Assembly: GCA_002352215.1 (NCBI GenBank)
Contig: DEIB01000005.1
Location: 29,865-93,864 of the forward strand
From: Chthonomonas sp. UBA2785
GTDB taxonomy: Bacteria; Armatimonadota; Fimbriimonadia; Fimbriimonadales; Fimbriimonadaceae
DNA length: 64,000 bases
Direction: 5' to 3'
The position numbers were made by a program, and so were the translations under genes. Of this stretch, positions 1-8,094 are shown piece by piece; positions within the stretch are counted from its first letter, which is position 1, and the number at the start of each line of letters is the position of its first letter. The notes under the pieces were generated by a model, which saw only the letters and a list, made by a program, of their open reading frames with translations, ran no database searches and was not told where the DNA came from.

Positions 1-1971
1 CAGCCAGTCTTGGGCCAGCGGGATTTCACCCCCGCCCATCCGCATCCACAGCGGGTTGATCGCCTGGATGATGGGGGCCAGCAGGCTGTTGAGCAAGCCA
101 GTTTCCGCCCGGTCGTAGAACTGCCGCCACATAAACGCAATGACAATCCCCGAGGTCATCGCCGGGAGATAAAACACCGTGCGGAAGAACAACGTGAAGC
201 GCGGGATCTCGTTCAGCGCCAGGGCCAGCAAGATAGGCAACACGAAGCCCATCACGATGGTCAACCCCACGTAGATCACGCTGTTCATCAGGCTCTTCCA
301 GAACAGCGAACTGGTAAAGACGTTGATGAAATTGTCTAACCCCACCCACTGCGGGGATTGCATGATTCGGTAATCCTGGAAGGCGATGACGAGCCCCTTC
401 ACCAGCGGGTAGTACGCCCACACCAGGATGCTGAGGCACGCGGGCAGCAGACACCAAACCACAAAGCGCCGCACCCGGCCGCGGTCGGTGCCGGCGGGCA
501 TGCGCTGCTCCACCCACGCCTCCACATTACGAGCTTTGCGGATGGCCCACGCAATCAAGCCCGCCGTGATGAGCAACACGATCACCAGCGCCGTGGTGGC
601 CCGCCCCCGCAGGGCGTTCATCTCGGCCTCGGGGATGTAGCCCAGCAGCTTGCGGTTCATCTCCTGGTTCACTTCTTCCAGGATCTGGTCGGCGGGGCGG
701 TTGGGGTCCAGGCGCGCGCGGTCCAGCGCACCATCCAGCACCAAATACACCTGTTGGGAGTTGCGGCCGTAGGGTTCGGGCTTCCCGGTTTGGAAGAGTT
801 TCTCGTTCGCCTCCACGTAGCCCGGGTCCACCGTTCCCGCCAGGTCGGCGTAACCAAACTGCTTGAGCAGCACCGGATTGATGAGCTTTTCCAGCCCTAA
901 ATCCACAAACTTGACGGTGCTGATCCGCGCCGCCTCTTGGCTGACAAAGAAGTCAATGAACCGCCAGCAGGCTTCAATCTTCTTGGGGTCTTTGATGCTG
1001 GCGTTGATAGCCCACATCCCCGAGTTGATCTCGTTGTAGCTTCCGGCGGGGCCGGCGGGCATTCGCGCGATGCCGATGAGGGCCGGGTTGAGGTCGCTCA
1101 TGCTCAGCATCACGTCGTTGGTGTAGCTGAACCACATGGCCACCTTGCCGTCCTTCACATCCTGCGACCAAGTGGGGGTGACCTGCGCGATGGGGCCGTA
1201 GGTTTTGCCATCCGCGCCCTTCCATGTGGTGACGGTAAGCCGCCGATAGAACTCCAGGGCCTTGGCCGCTTCGGGGGTGTTCACCACCGCCTTGGCGTAG
1301 CCGCGCTCGGCGGGCACCAGCACCTCGCCCCCGGCTTGCCACACAAAGTTGGTCCACCAGTAGCCTTGGCCCCCGGGGCCGCCGCTGAAAACGAACCCGC
1401 GCGTGCCCGGTACCCGCTCCATGATCTGGCGGGAGTACGCTTCGAACTCTTCCCACGTGCGCGGCGGCTTGTTGGGGTCCAGCCCCGCCTTCGCGTAGAT
1501 GTCCTTGCGGTAGTAAAGCGCCTGGGCGACCTGGAAAAACGGCACCGCGTAAATCCGGTTGTCGTAGCTGCGCAGCACCTTCTCGATCTCGGGCTGCACC
1601 CGATCCATGCTGGCGGGGTCTTTGGCAATCAAGTCGTCCAGCGGGCGGCAGAATCCTTGATCGATATAAGAGAAGTACTGCCGGAAGTTGACATAGAACA
1701 CGTCGGGCGCGGTGTCGCCGGCCATGCTCATGAGGAAGCCGCTCTCGGCCCGGTCCCCGATCAGCTCTAGGCCCCCGGCATTTACCACCCGCAGATCCGG
1801 GTTGCGGGCATGGAACTCGTCAAAGATGGCGCGGCGCGTCATCTCGCGGGGGTTGGTGGTTTCGCGCGGCGGGATGCCTTGCCCCGGCCCCGCCATCATG
1901 CGAATGGTAACGGGTTCCGCCCCCGCCAAGGCGGCGAGCAAGAGCACGAACAGGCCAAGAATTCGCCGCAT
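1..1971 (-). CDS. ABC sugar transporter: solute-binding protein fused to MalF-type permease (partial)
   Basis: One open frame of 657 codons reaches the left edge without a stop, so the 3' part is missing. Residues 1-18 look like a signal peptide (RRILGLFVLLLAALAGA). Residues about 20-450 read as a family 1 extracellular solute-binding protein (DTAPDVFYVN, YAVPFFQVAQALYYRKDIY, PRTWEEFEAYSRQI). A membrane helix follows at 458-477. From about 500 the frame reads as a CUT1/MalF-type permease (YYPLVKGLVIAFQDY, WVGLDNFINVF, FYLPAMTSGIVIAFMW). I followed the frame codon by codon through the junction (positions 660-361) and found no stop or shift. GGAGG lies six bases before the ATG. Binding protein and permease are normally separate proteins, so the fusion would tether the receptor to its channel. 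The sugar is unknown; a MalG-like partner and ATPase would lie outside the window or elsewhere. Confidence 0.85.
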   Translation of the reverse strand, partial: MRRILGLFVLLLAALAGAEPVTIRMMAGPGQGIPPRETTNPREMTRRAIFDEFHARNPDLRVVNAGGLELIGDRAESGFLMSMAGDTAPDVFYVNFRQYFSYIDQGFCRPLDDLIAKDPASMDRVQPEIEKVLRSYDNRIYAVPFFQVAQALYYRKDIYAKAGLDPNKPPRTWEEFEAYSRQIMERVPGTRGFVFSGGPGGQGYWWTNFVWQAGGEVLVPAERGYAKAVVNTPEAAKALEFYRRLTVTTWKGADGKTYGPIAQVTPTWSQDVKDGKVAMWFSYTNDVMLSMSDLNPALIGIARMPAGPAGSYNEINSGMWAINASIKDPKKIEACWRFIDFFVSQEAARISTVKFVDLGLEKLINPVLLKQFGYADLAGTVDPGYVEANEKLFQTGKPEPYGRNSQQVYLVLDGALDRARLDPNRPADQILEEVNQEMNRKLLGYIPEAEMNALRGRATTALVIVLLITAGLIAWAIRKARNVEAWVEQRMPAGTDRGRVRRFVVWCLLPACLSILVWAYYPLVKGLVIAFQDYRIMQSPQWVGLDNFINVFTSSLFWKSLMNSVIYVGLTIVMGFVLPILLALALNEIPRFTLFFRTVFYLPAMTSGIVIAFMWRQFYDRAETGLLNSLLAPIIQAINPLWMRMGGGEIPLAQDWL

Positions 1972-2002
1972 GAGGACCCTCCATGATACGGCGGAAGGGA
2001 GG

Positions 2003-2049
2003 CCAAAAGCAAACCCGCCCGAGCCGGGAAGGACCTGACTCGAGCGGGC
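2003..2049 (-). terminator. Rho-independent terminator after the first PEP-CTERM gene
   Basis: Read on the minus strand, GCCCGCTCGAG pairs with CTCGGGCGGGT (11 pairs, two of them wobble) and is followed by TTTGCTTTT. It lies 23 bases past the stop of the PEP-CTERM gene at 2072-2668. Confidence 0.75.
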
Positions 2050-2071
2050 AATTGGGAGTTGGGAAATGAGC

Positions 2072-2668
2072 TTAGGCGCGTCGGCGGCGGCGAGCCAGAG
2101 CGAGGAGGCCCGCACCGAGCGCGATCATGCTGGCCGGTTCCGGCACCGCACTGCTGGTGAAGCTGGCCGTGTAGCTCGTGATGAACGTGCTGCTGTTGTA
2201 GCTCGAGTTCGCAAAGCTGAAGTTATAGATTTCTTGGCTAAGGCCCGCCGGCACATTCGGGCCGGAGAAGACCACGCCATCCAGACGGATGTCGCTGCTG
2301 CCCGCGCCCCCGTCCATCACCAAGAGACCCTTGGTGTAGGAGATATTGAGGACCGGATTCGAGGCCGAATCCGTGAAGTTGATGGTGCCGGAACCCATGG
2401 CGTAGACACCGCTCACGATCGAAGTGATCGTCGTGTTCGACATCACGAACTGAGCGTTGCTGACCGAACCACCGCCGATGAGGCCGGGGGTTTCCAGCGT
2501 CAGGCCGGGCTGGCTCCAGCTGCCGTAGACCAGGAAGGCATTCGTATCGACGAACATCACCGGGTTGCTCGAGGTACCACTCGGGTCGGCAAACGTGGCC
2601 ACCGTAAAGGAATTCGCCATCGCGGCCACCGAGGCCAAGGCCATACCGGCTGTAATCCAAATCTTCAT
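2072..2668 (-). CDS. PEP-CTERM sorting domain protein, copy 1
   Basis: A 198-residue secreted protein. It has a signal peptide (MKIWITAGMALASVAAMA) and a C-terminal sorting tag: a VPEPASM motif, a short hydrophobic helix and an arginine cluster (RRRRRA). Such tags are recognised by an exosortase, which cuts and anchors the protein at the cell surface. The start at 2668 is chosen because GGGAG lies nine bases upstream and the signal peptide begins there; an ATG at 2695 lies in a hairpin loop. It has the same length as its neighbour at 2841-3437 and shares the FATFADPSG-type N-terminus, the TASFTSSAVPEPA end and the overall layout, so the two are tandem paralogues. The middle domain is beta-rich and of unknown function. 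Confidence 0.85.
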   Translation of the reverse strand: MKIWITAGMALASVAAMANSFTVATFADPSGTSSNPVMFVDTNAFLVYGSWSQPGLTLETPGLIGGGSVSNAQFVMSNTTITSIVSGVYAMGSGTINFTDSASNPVLNISYTKGLLVMDGGAGSSDIRLDGVVFSGPNVPAGLSQEIYNFSFANSSYNSSTFITSYTASFTSSAVPEPASMIALGAGLLALARRRRRA

Positions 2669-2684
2669 AAGTCCAATCTCCCGG

Positions 2685-2702
2685 TGCCGATTCATCTCGG
2701 CA
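2685..2702 (-). promoter_or_regulatory. Hairpin in the leader of PEP-CTERM copy 1
   Basis: TGCCGA and TCGGCA form a perfect six-base stem around a six-base loop, just upstream of the GGGAG ribosome-binding site. It may affect ribosome access or mRNA stability; its function is not known. Confidence 0.35.
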
Positions 2703-2782
2703 CACCACCAAGATACCAGCCCGCGAGGTTAAGCTGAAGTCAAGAAGGTGGCCCATGGCCCCGTATTCCTACGGGCTTTGGC

Positions 2783-2824
2783 AAAAAACATCCCCTCTCA
2801 CCGATGAGGCAAGAGGGGATGTTT
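2783..2824 (-). terminator. Rho-independent terminator after PEP-CTERM copy 2
   Basis: ACATCCCCTCT (2788-2798) and AGAGGGGATGT (2812-2822) are a perfect 11-base inverted repeat. On the minus strand it is followed by a run of T. It separates the two paralogues, so they are probably transcribed independently. Confidence 0.9.
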
Positions 2825-2840
2825 GAATACCAAGCCCGAT

Positions 2841-3437
2841 TTAGGCTTGGCGGCGGCGACGAGCCAGCGCGAGCAGGCCCGCACCCAGAGCGACCATGGT
2901 GGCCGGTTCCGGCACCGCGCTGCTAGTGAAGCTGGCGGTGTAGGTGGTGTTGTTGCCCACGTTTCTCTGGTTGGCCAGAGCGAAGTTGAACTGCGTCATC
3001 GTGGCACCCGGAGGCACCGCAGGACCGCTGAGCGTGATGTTTTGACCGCGCAGCGTGCTGGCACCGGCGCCGAGGCCTTCCACAAACGTGGCGCTATCGA
3101 ACGAGATGGTGAACAGCGGGTTGTTGCTGCTGTCTGAGAAGCTGATGCTGCCCGGACCGGTGGCGAAGAGCCCCGGAATGACCTGCGTCAGCGCAAGCGT
3201 CGTCGTGTTGAACTTGGCATTGGTTACGGTCGGGGCACCCACGGCGCCCGGCGCGATCAACGTGAGACCCGCGTTGCCCCAAGCTCCGTTCAGAGTCTTG
3301 GCCACGCGGTCATGCACGAAAACCGGATTGTGGGCATTGCCCGACGGATCCGCAAACGTCGCAAACGTCACGGAGTTGTCGGCCATCGCCGCGACCGCAC
3401 TGCCCAACACCAGCGCCGTCATAAGAACTTTCTTCAT
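2841..3437 (-). CDS. PEP-CTERM sorting domain protein, copy 2
   Basis: A 198-residue paralogue of the gene at 2072-2668. It has a signal peptide (MKKVLMTALVLGSAVAAMA), a beta-rich middle domain and a C-terminal sorting tag (VPEPATM, hydrophobic helix, RRRRQA). AGGAGG lies 11 bases before the ATG. The two proteins share the FATFADPSG N-terminus, the NPLFTISF/NPVLNISY block and the TASFTSSAVPEPA block, but differ widely in between, so the duplication is not recent. It is probably surface-exposed after exosortase processing. No exosortase gene is in this window. Confidence 0.85.
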   Translation of the reverse strand: MKKVLMTALVLGSAVAAMADNSVTFATFADPSGNAHNPVFVHDRVAKTLNGAWGNAGLTLIAPGAVGAPTVTNAKFNTTTLALTQVIPGLFATGPGSISFSDSSNNPLFTISFDSATFVEGLGAGASTLRGQNITLSGPAVPPGATMTQFNFALANQRNVGNNTTYTASFTSSAVPEPATMVALGAGLLALARRRRQA

Positions 3438-3609
3438 GATAAAACCAGACCTCCTCTCCCGAAGCCACGGCTAGTTTAGCTCGCCCCTCCCCCGGCTAGG
3501 GTCGTATGAATTACTAGGTTTTGGTGAATATCCCTTGATTTGGCATGGCTCGCTGAGCTGCCCGGTCGACGCGGCGGCCTAGGGCACTGGAGAATTTTTA
3601 CAGGGACGC

Positions 3610-3637
3610 TTGACCTCTCGCGCTGGCAATATAGTAT
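3610..3637 (+). promoter_or_regulatory. recA promoter
   Basis: TTGACC (3610-3615), a 16-base spacer, then TAGTAT (3632-3637). AGGAG follows at 3648-3652, 11 bases before the GTG at 3664. The 226-base gap 3438-3663 holds nothing else I recognise, and no clear LexA box. Confidence 0.7.
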
Positions 3638-3663
3638 AGTTTTGTCTAGGAGTATTGAGAACC

Positions 3664-4710
3664 GTGGCTGCGACCCGAAATCAACCCACTGACAAGAACG
3701 AAGCCGTGGCCCTCGCGGTCCAGCAGATCGAAAAGGCCTTCGGCAAGGGGTCCATCATGCGCATGACGGATGGTAACCGCGAGGCTATTGCCACCATCTC
3801 TTCTGGCGCCCTGAGCCTGGACCTCGCCCTCGGCGGCGGCATCCCGCGCGGTCGAATTACCGAAATCTACGGCGCGGAAAGCAGTGGGAAAACCACCCTC
3901 GCCCTGCACATCATTGCTGAAGCCCAAAAGGCGGGCGGCATGGCCCTCTTCGTGGACGCGGAGCACGCCCTAGACACCGATTACGCCCAGCGCCTGGGTG
4001 TGGACATTGACCGCCTCTACGTGAGCCAACCGAGCAGCGGGGAAGAGGCCCTCGAGATCATGGACGCGATGGTGCGCAGCGGCGCGATGGACATCGTTGT
4101 GCTGGACTCGGTGGCCGCTTTGGTGCCCAAGAACGAAATTGAAGGCGACATGGGCGACAGCCACGTGGGCCTGCAAGCCCGCATGATGAGCCAGGCCCTG
4201 CGCAAGCTCGGTGGCCAGCTGAGCAAGACGCACACCGCCGCGATTTTCATCAACCAGATTCGCGAGAAGATCGGTGTGATGTTCGGCAACCCCGAAACCA
4301 CCCCCGGCGGCCGCGCCCTCAAGTTCTGGTCGTCGGTGCGCTTGGAAGTGCGACGCGGGGAAATCCTGAAGGACGGCACGGAAAGCGTCGGCGCCCGCAC
4401 CAAGGTGAAGGTGGTGAAGAACAAGATTGCCCCGCCGTTCCGCACCACCGAATTCGACATCATCTTCGGCAAGGGCATTAGCCGCGCCGGTGACCTCCTG
4501 GACCTCTCCGTGGAGCACGGATTTGTGAACCGCGCGGGCACGTACTTCAACTACAAGGACGAGCGCCTGGCCCAGGGCCGTGAGAACGCCCGTGCCGCTC
4601 TGCTGAGCAAGCCTGAGGTCATGGAAGAGCTGGAGCGTGACCTGAAGGCGAAGCTGATGCCGGCCCGCCTTGAAGCCCCGATCGAGGAACCCGAAGACGA
4701 CGACATTTGA
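3664..4710 (+). CDS. recA: Recombinase RecA
   Basis: A 348-residue RecA, the usual length. It coats single-stranded DNA and drives strand exchange in homologous recombination. The Walker A motif GAESSGKTT is at residues 70-78. FVDAEHALD, the DNA-binding loop region with FINQIREKIGVMFGNPETT, and LKFWSSVRLEVRR are all present, and the protein ends in the acidic tail typical of the family (EEPEDDDI). GTG at 3664 is preferred to TTG at 3655 because AGGAG is 11 bases from the GTG but only two from the TTG. It is the first gene of a tightly packed group with recX, rny and ymdB. Confidence 0.98.
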   Translation: MAATRNQPTDKNEAVALAVQQIEKAFGKGSIMRMTDGNREAIATISSGALSLDLALGGGIPRGRITEIYGAESSGKTTLALHIIAEAQKAGGMALFVDAEHALDTDYAQRLGVDIDRLYVSQPSSGEEALEIMDAMVRSGAMDIVVLDSVAALVPKNEIEGDMGDSHVGLQARMMSQALRKLGGQLSKTHTAAIFINQIREKIGVMFGNPETTPGGRALKFWSSVRLEVRRGEILKDGTESVGARTKVKVVKNKIAPPFRTTEFDIIFGKGISRAGDLLDLSVEHGFVNRAGTYFNYKDERLAQGRENARAALLSKPEVMEELERDLKAKLMPARLEAPIEEPEDDDI

Positions 4711-5170
4711 GACCGCCCTCGCGGCTACGGTGAAATGGCTAGCCCGGCGCGACCTGACGGAAGCAGAACTCCGGGCTCGCCTTGAACGCGCCGCCACGCC
4801 GGCTTCGGTGGCCGATGCCGTCGTCGCCCACGCCCGGGCGCGGAAATGGGTGGATGACACGCGTGTCGCTACCCGCACCACCGAGATTGCCGCTCGCCAC
4901 AAGGGGCTTGGCACCGCCGGGATTGACCATGTGCTGGAGCGCAAAGGCGTGGACGAGACCCTGCGCGAAACCGTGCTGGATGGCGACGAGGAGCAACCCC
5001 GCGCCACCGCCCTGGCTACCAAAGAGCGAGATCGGGGGCGCACAGCGGCCCAAACCGCCCGGAAGTTAGCGTCAAAGGGATACAGTGAAGAAAGCATCCG
5101 GGGCGCCCTGGATGCGACCTTCCCGGGCTGGGATGAGCCCGCGCCCCTGGAGACCGACGGTGACGCCTGA
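4670..5170 (+). CDS. recX: Regulatory protein RecX
   Basis: A RecX-family helical repeat protein, known to modulate RecA filaments. The blocks VKWLARRDLTEAELRARL and HKGLGTAGIDHVLERKGVDE match the family's tandem three-helix repeats, and position right after recA supports the call. The start is uncertain. The first possible codon is TTG at 4670, overlapping recA by 41 bases; a GTG at 4730 would cut into the first repeat, and neither has a clear ribosome-binding site. Translation is probably coupled to recA. Its end overlaps the start of rny by 11 bases. Confidence 0.85.
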   Translation: MKPRSRNPKTTTFETALAATVKWLARRDLTEAELRARLERAATPASVADAVVAHARARKWVDDTRVATRTTEIAARHKGLGTAGIDHVLERKGVDETLRETVLDGDEEQPRATALATKERDRGRTAAQTARKLASKGYSEESIRGALDATFPGWDEPAPLETDGDA

Positions 5171-6323
5171 AGAACGCATTGCGCAGCTAGAGCAGCAGAT
5201 CAAGGATCTCGCCGGTCTCTCCCCCGCCGAAGCCCGCGACCAAGTGCTCCGCCAGGCCGAAGCCGAACTCCAGGACACGCTTATCCGCCAGCGCGACCAC
5301 GCTCGCGCCGAAGCCCAAGACCAAGCCCGGCACCTGGTTCTCACCGCCATGGAACGGCTGGCCGGTTCCGTACCCGCACCGGTGACCACCTCGGTCGTCC
5401 CGCTCCCTAACCCCGACCTCAAGGCCAAGCTCGTCGGCCGGGAGGGGCGAAACATCCGCGCCTTCGCCCAAACCACCGGCGTGGACATGATCATCGATCA
5501 GGGTCTGGAGAGCGTCACCCTGGCGTGCTTCGACCCCGTGCGCCGCGAAGTTGCCCGCCTCACCTTGCTCAACCTGATCGTGGATGGCCGCATCCACCCC
5601 CAGCGCATTCAGGAGCTACACGCCGAAGCCCAGGCCACCCTCAGCACCAGCCTCAAGGAAGCCGGGGAAGAGGCCGCCCGCCGCGCGGGCGTCACCGGTC
5701 TGCCCGCGCCCGTCATCGAGGCCCTCGGCCAACTCCGCGTGCGCACCAGTTACGGCCAAAACGTGCTGGACCACAGTGTCGAAGTCGCCCGCCTCGCGCG
5801 CCTCCTCGCTGAAGAACTCCAACTCGATCCCGAACCCGCCGCCACCGCCGGTCTCCTCCACGATATCGGCAAGGGATTCGCCAGTGAAAACCCCCGCAGC
5901 CACGCCCACGACGGGATGAAATTCTTGCAGCAACACGGGCTAGACCCCCAGGTGTGCGAGGCGGTGGGTGCCCACCACCGCGAGATCCCCAGCGAACTCC
6001 CCCTCACCGCTCTCCTGATTGCCGCCGATGCCATCAGTGCCGGTCGCCCGGGGGCCCGCCGCGAACCCACGGCTCTGTTCCAAGACCGGCTGGAAGAACT
6101 CGAGAAGGTCGCCAAGGGATTCCGGGGCGTGGATCATGCCTTCGCCATTCAAGCCGGTCGCGAGCTTCGGGTCATGGTCCGGGCCGAGGATATGAGCGAC
6201 GAGGACACGGCCCGCCTGGCCACCCAAATCGCCCGCGCCCTCAAGCAGAAGCGCGAACCCAACGCCCCGCCACTCACCCTCACGGTTGTCCGCGAACGCA
6301 TCTTCCAGGAGTCCATCCATTGA
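5160..6323 (+). CDS. rny: Ribonuclease Y without an N-terminal membrane anchor
   Basis: RNase Y is an endoribonuclease that starts mRNA decay in many bacteria. The KH domain (GREGRNIRAF at residues 93-102, then FDPVRREVARLTL and DGRIHPQRI) and the HD catalytic domain (GLLHDIGKG, HD at 234-235; AVGAHHREIP) are clear. The protein is 387 residues, while the family is usually about 500-520. It lacks the N-terminal transmembrane helix and has only a short coiled coil (residues 1-85, starting VTPEERIAQLEQQ). The GTG at 5160 has GGAG seven bases upstream and overlaps the recX stop. Extending the frame to 5085 gives no hydrophobic segment, so this version looks cytosolic. It overlaps ymdB at its stop. 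Confidence 0.92.
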   Translation: MTPEERIAQLEQQIKDLAGLSPAEARDQVLRQAEAELQDTLIRQRDHARAEAQDQARHLVLTAMERLAGSVPAPVTTSVVPLPNPDLKAKLVGREGRNIRAFAQTTGVDMIIDQGLESVTLACFDPVRREVARLTLLNLIVDGRIHPQRIQELHAEAQATLSTSLKEAGEEAARRAGVTGLPAPVIEALGQLRVRTSYGQNVLDHSVEVARLARLLAEELQLDPEPAATAGLLHDIGKGFASENPRSHAHDGMKFLQQHGLDPQVCEAVGAHHREIPSELPLTALLIAADAISAGRPGARREPTALFQDRLEELEKVAKGFRGVDHAFAIQAGRELRVMVRAEDMSDEDTARLATQIARALKQKREPNAPPLTLTVVRERIFQESIH

Positions 6324-7117
6324 GCGAGACCCCCGGCGGCACCTACGGGCTCGTGTTCCTGGGCGACATCATGGGCGAGCCGGGTATGGCCGCCGTGCGC
6401 CAAGGCATCCCCGTCATCCTCGCCCAGGAGCAGCCGCTGTTCCTGGTGGTCAATGCGGAAAACGCCGCCCCTTCCGGCAAGGGCCTCCTGCCCGCCCAGG
6501 CCGAGGAACTCTATGCACTGGGCGTCGACGCCATCACGCTGGGAAACCACGCCTTCGATGAACCCGCGATCGAGCCGTACCTGAACCTCGGCAAGCCGAT
6601 CATCCGCCCCGCCAACGCTCCCATGAACGCCCCCGGGCGCGGGCGCACCAGCGTGACCAAGGACGGCATCACCCTTCACCTTATCAACTTGTGCGGGCAG
6701 GTCTTTATGAAGGAATGGGAGGACCCCTTCCGTGCCGCGCTGGGCCTCGTCAAGGCCTGCGACAGTCCCCACATCCTGGTGGATTTCCACGCCGAAGCCA
6801 CCAGCGAAAAGATCGCGATGGGCTGGCACCTGGATGGTCAAGTGAGCCTGGTGGTAGGCACCCACACCCACGTGGCCACCGCTGATGAGCAAATCCTGCC
6901 CGGCGGCACCGCCTACCAAACGGATGTAGGAATGAGTGGTCCGCACGGCGGGGTGATCGGGATGGACCGAAGTGCGGTCCTGGCGAAGTTTACAAAGACT
7001 TCACTCGTCAGATTCCGTGTTCACGACGGTCCTGGTATGATTCACGGAGTCCGGGTGGACGTAGACCGGGTGACGGGGCGCGCACAAGCGATTCGCCGCC
7101 TCACTTGGTCAACATGA
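6320..7117 (+). CDS. ymdB: YmdB-family metallophosphoesterase
   Basis: A 265-residue member of the TIGR00282/YmdB family, matching the usual length of about 264. In Bacillus, YmdB acts on cyclic nucleotide phosphodiesters and affects biofilm formation and motility. Motifs seen are VFLGDIMGEPG near the N-terminus, GNHAFD, DFHAEATSEK and VGTHTHVATAD, which carry the metal ligands. TTG at 6320 is chosen because AGGAG lies eight bases upstream and the codon overlaps the rny stop. The rny-ymdB pairing is conserved in Firmicutes and suggests a shared RNA-decay role. Confidence 0.93.
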   Translation: MSETPGGTYGLVFLGDIMGEPGMAAVRQGIPVILAQEQPLFLVVNAENAAPSGKGLLPAQAEELYALGVDAITLGNHAFDEPAIEPYLNLGKPIIRPANAPMNAPGRGRTSVTKDGITLHLINLCGQVFMKEWEDPFRAALGLVKACDSPHILVDFHAEATSEKIAMGWHLDGQVSLVVGTHTHVATADEQILPGGTAYQTDVGMSGPHGGVIGMDRSAVLAKFTKTSLVRFRVHDGPGMIHGVRVDVDRVTGRAQAIRRLTWST

Positions 7118-7127
7118 GGCATAAGCA

Positions 7128-8063
7128 ATGAAATTGACGATGGCAATGGCAAGTCTGGCGCTTTTGGCCAGCACGGCACTGGCCCAAGAGCGCCTGTTCG
7201 AGGGAACGCGAACCCTCGGCGACCAGAGCCTGAGCACCTCGGCCTGGGGCAGCGGCATCATCAGCGCGACCGACGAAGCCGCGTTCAACGGCACTCTCGC
7301 CCTTCGCGTCTCCAGCCGCAACTTCTTCCAGGGCGGCCAAATCAACTTTGGCAAGCCGGTGGATCTCTCCAGCAAGTACGCCGGTAAGGAGAACCTTCTT
7401 CTTCTCATCGTGAAGCTGGCCGACGGAACCACCACGACGACCGCCGGTGGCGGCCGAGCGGGTGCCCCGGGCGCGGGTGGTGCCGGTGGCGCGGGTGCCG
7501 GTGAAGATGGTGCGGCGCCGGGCCGAGGCGGCAACTCTCAAGGGACGCCGGCCGCTCCGGTCACCAAGCGCATTCGCCTGGTGATTACCACGACCGATGG
7601 CATGAAGTCCGAAGCCTTCCTTGACCTCGCCGACACCAACGAGGATAGCCGAGGCTGGCGCCGCGTCGGTCTGCCGCTGCAGGCCATCACGGGCTTCTCG
7701 CGAACCAATAAGACGATTCAGAGCATCGCCGTGGCGACCAGCGAGTCCATGACGTTCCTGCTGGGTGAAATCCAGATTCTGGACGACACCACGCCGCTTT
7801 ACGCCGAACCGATCAACAGCCGCGAAATGAACATCGGGTCGGGCGACCAGGTGACTTTCCAGGCGCGCGCTTCTGGCGGGGCCACCAAGGTGGTGTACCA
7901 ATGGGACTTCGATGCCGCCGACGGGCTCCAAGTGGACGCCGAAGGCCGCCAGGTTCGATTCCGGTTCCGCAAGCCGGGTACTTTCACGGTCACCCTAACG
8001 GTTCGGGATGCTTACGGTCTCAAAACGCCGTACTCCACGACGCTGAAAGTAGTGGTGAACTAA
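7128..8063 (+). CDS. Secreted PKD-domain protein with a glycine-rich insert
   Basis: A 311-residue exported protein of unknown function. It has a signal peptide (residues 1-19, ending STALA) and an N-terminal beta-rich region (VSSRNFFQGGQINFGKPVDL). A low-complexity Gly/Ala/Thr-rich insert spans roughly residues 100-145. A C-terminal PKD-type immunoglobulin fold follows (VVYQWDFDAADG, FRKPGTFTVTLTVRDAYG). PKD folds usually mediate protein or glycan contacts outside the cell. GAGG is eight bases before the ATG, and the start is 11 bases after the ymdB stop, so it may belong to the same operon. The glycine-rich insert may be a flexible linker. Confidence 0.8.
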   Translation: MKLTMAMASLALLASTALAQERLFEGTRTLGDQSLSTSAWGSGIISATDEAAFNGTLALRVSSRNFFQGGQINFGKPVDLSSKYAGKENLLLLIVKLADGTTTTTAGGGRAGAPGAGGAGGAGAGEDGAAPGRGGNSQGTPAAPVTKRIRLVITTTDGMKSEAFLDLADTNEDSRGWRRVGLPLQAITGFSRTNKTIQSIAVATSESMTFLLGEIQILDDTTPLYAEPINSREMNIGSGDQVTFQARASGGATKVVYQWDFDAADGLQVDAEGRQVRFRFRKPGTFTVTLTVRDAYGLKTPYSTTLKVVVN

Positions 8064-8094
8064 GCCCCGCTCTGCGCGGGAGAGTTGCAGGTCA

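Noticed and set aside
26..517. Long open frames on both strands in the first 2 kb
   Set aside because: They are shadows of the fused transporter gene, which alone reads as known domains.
7440..7560. Tandem repeat or CRISPR-like array in the PKD gene
   Set aside because: It is a low-complexity Gly/Ala coding stretch without regular repeat units or spacers.
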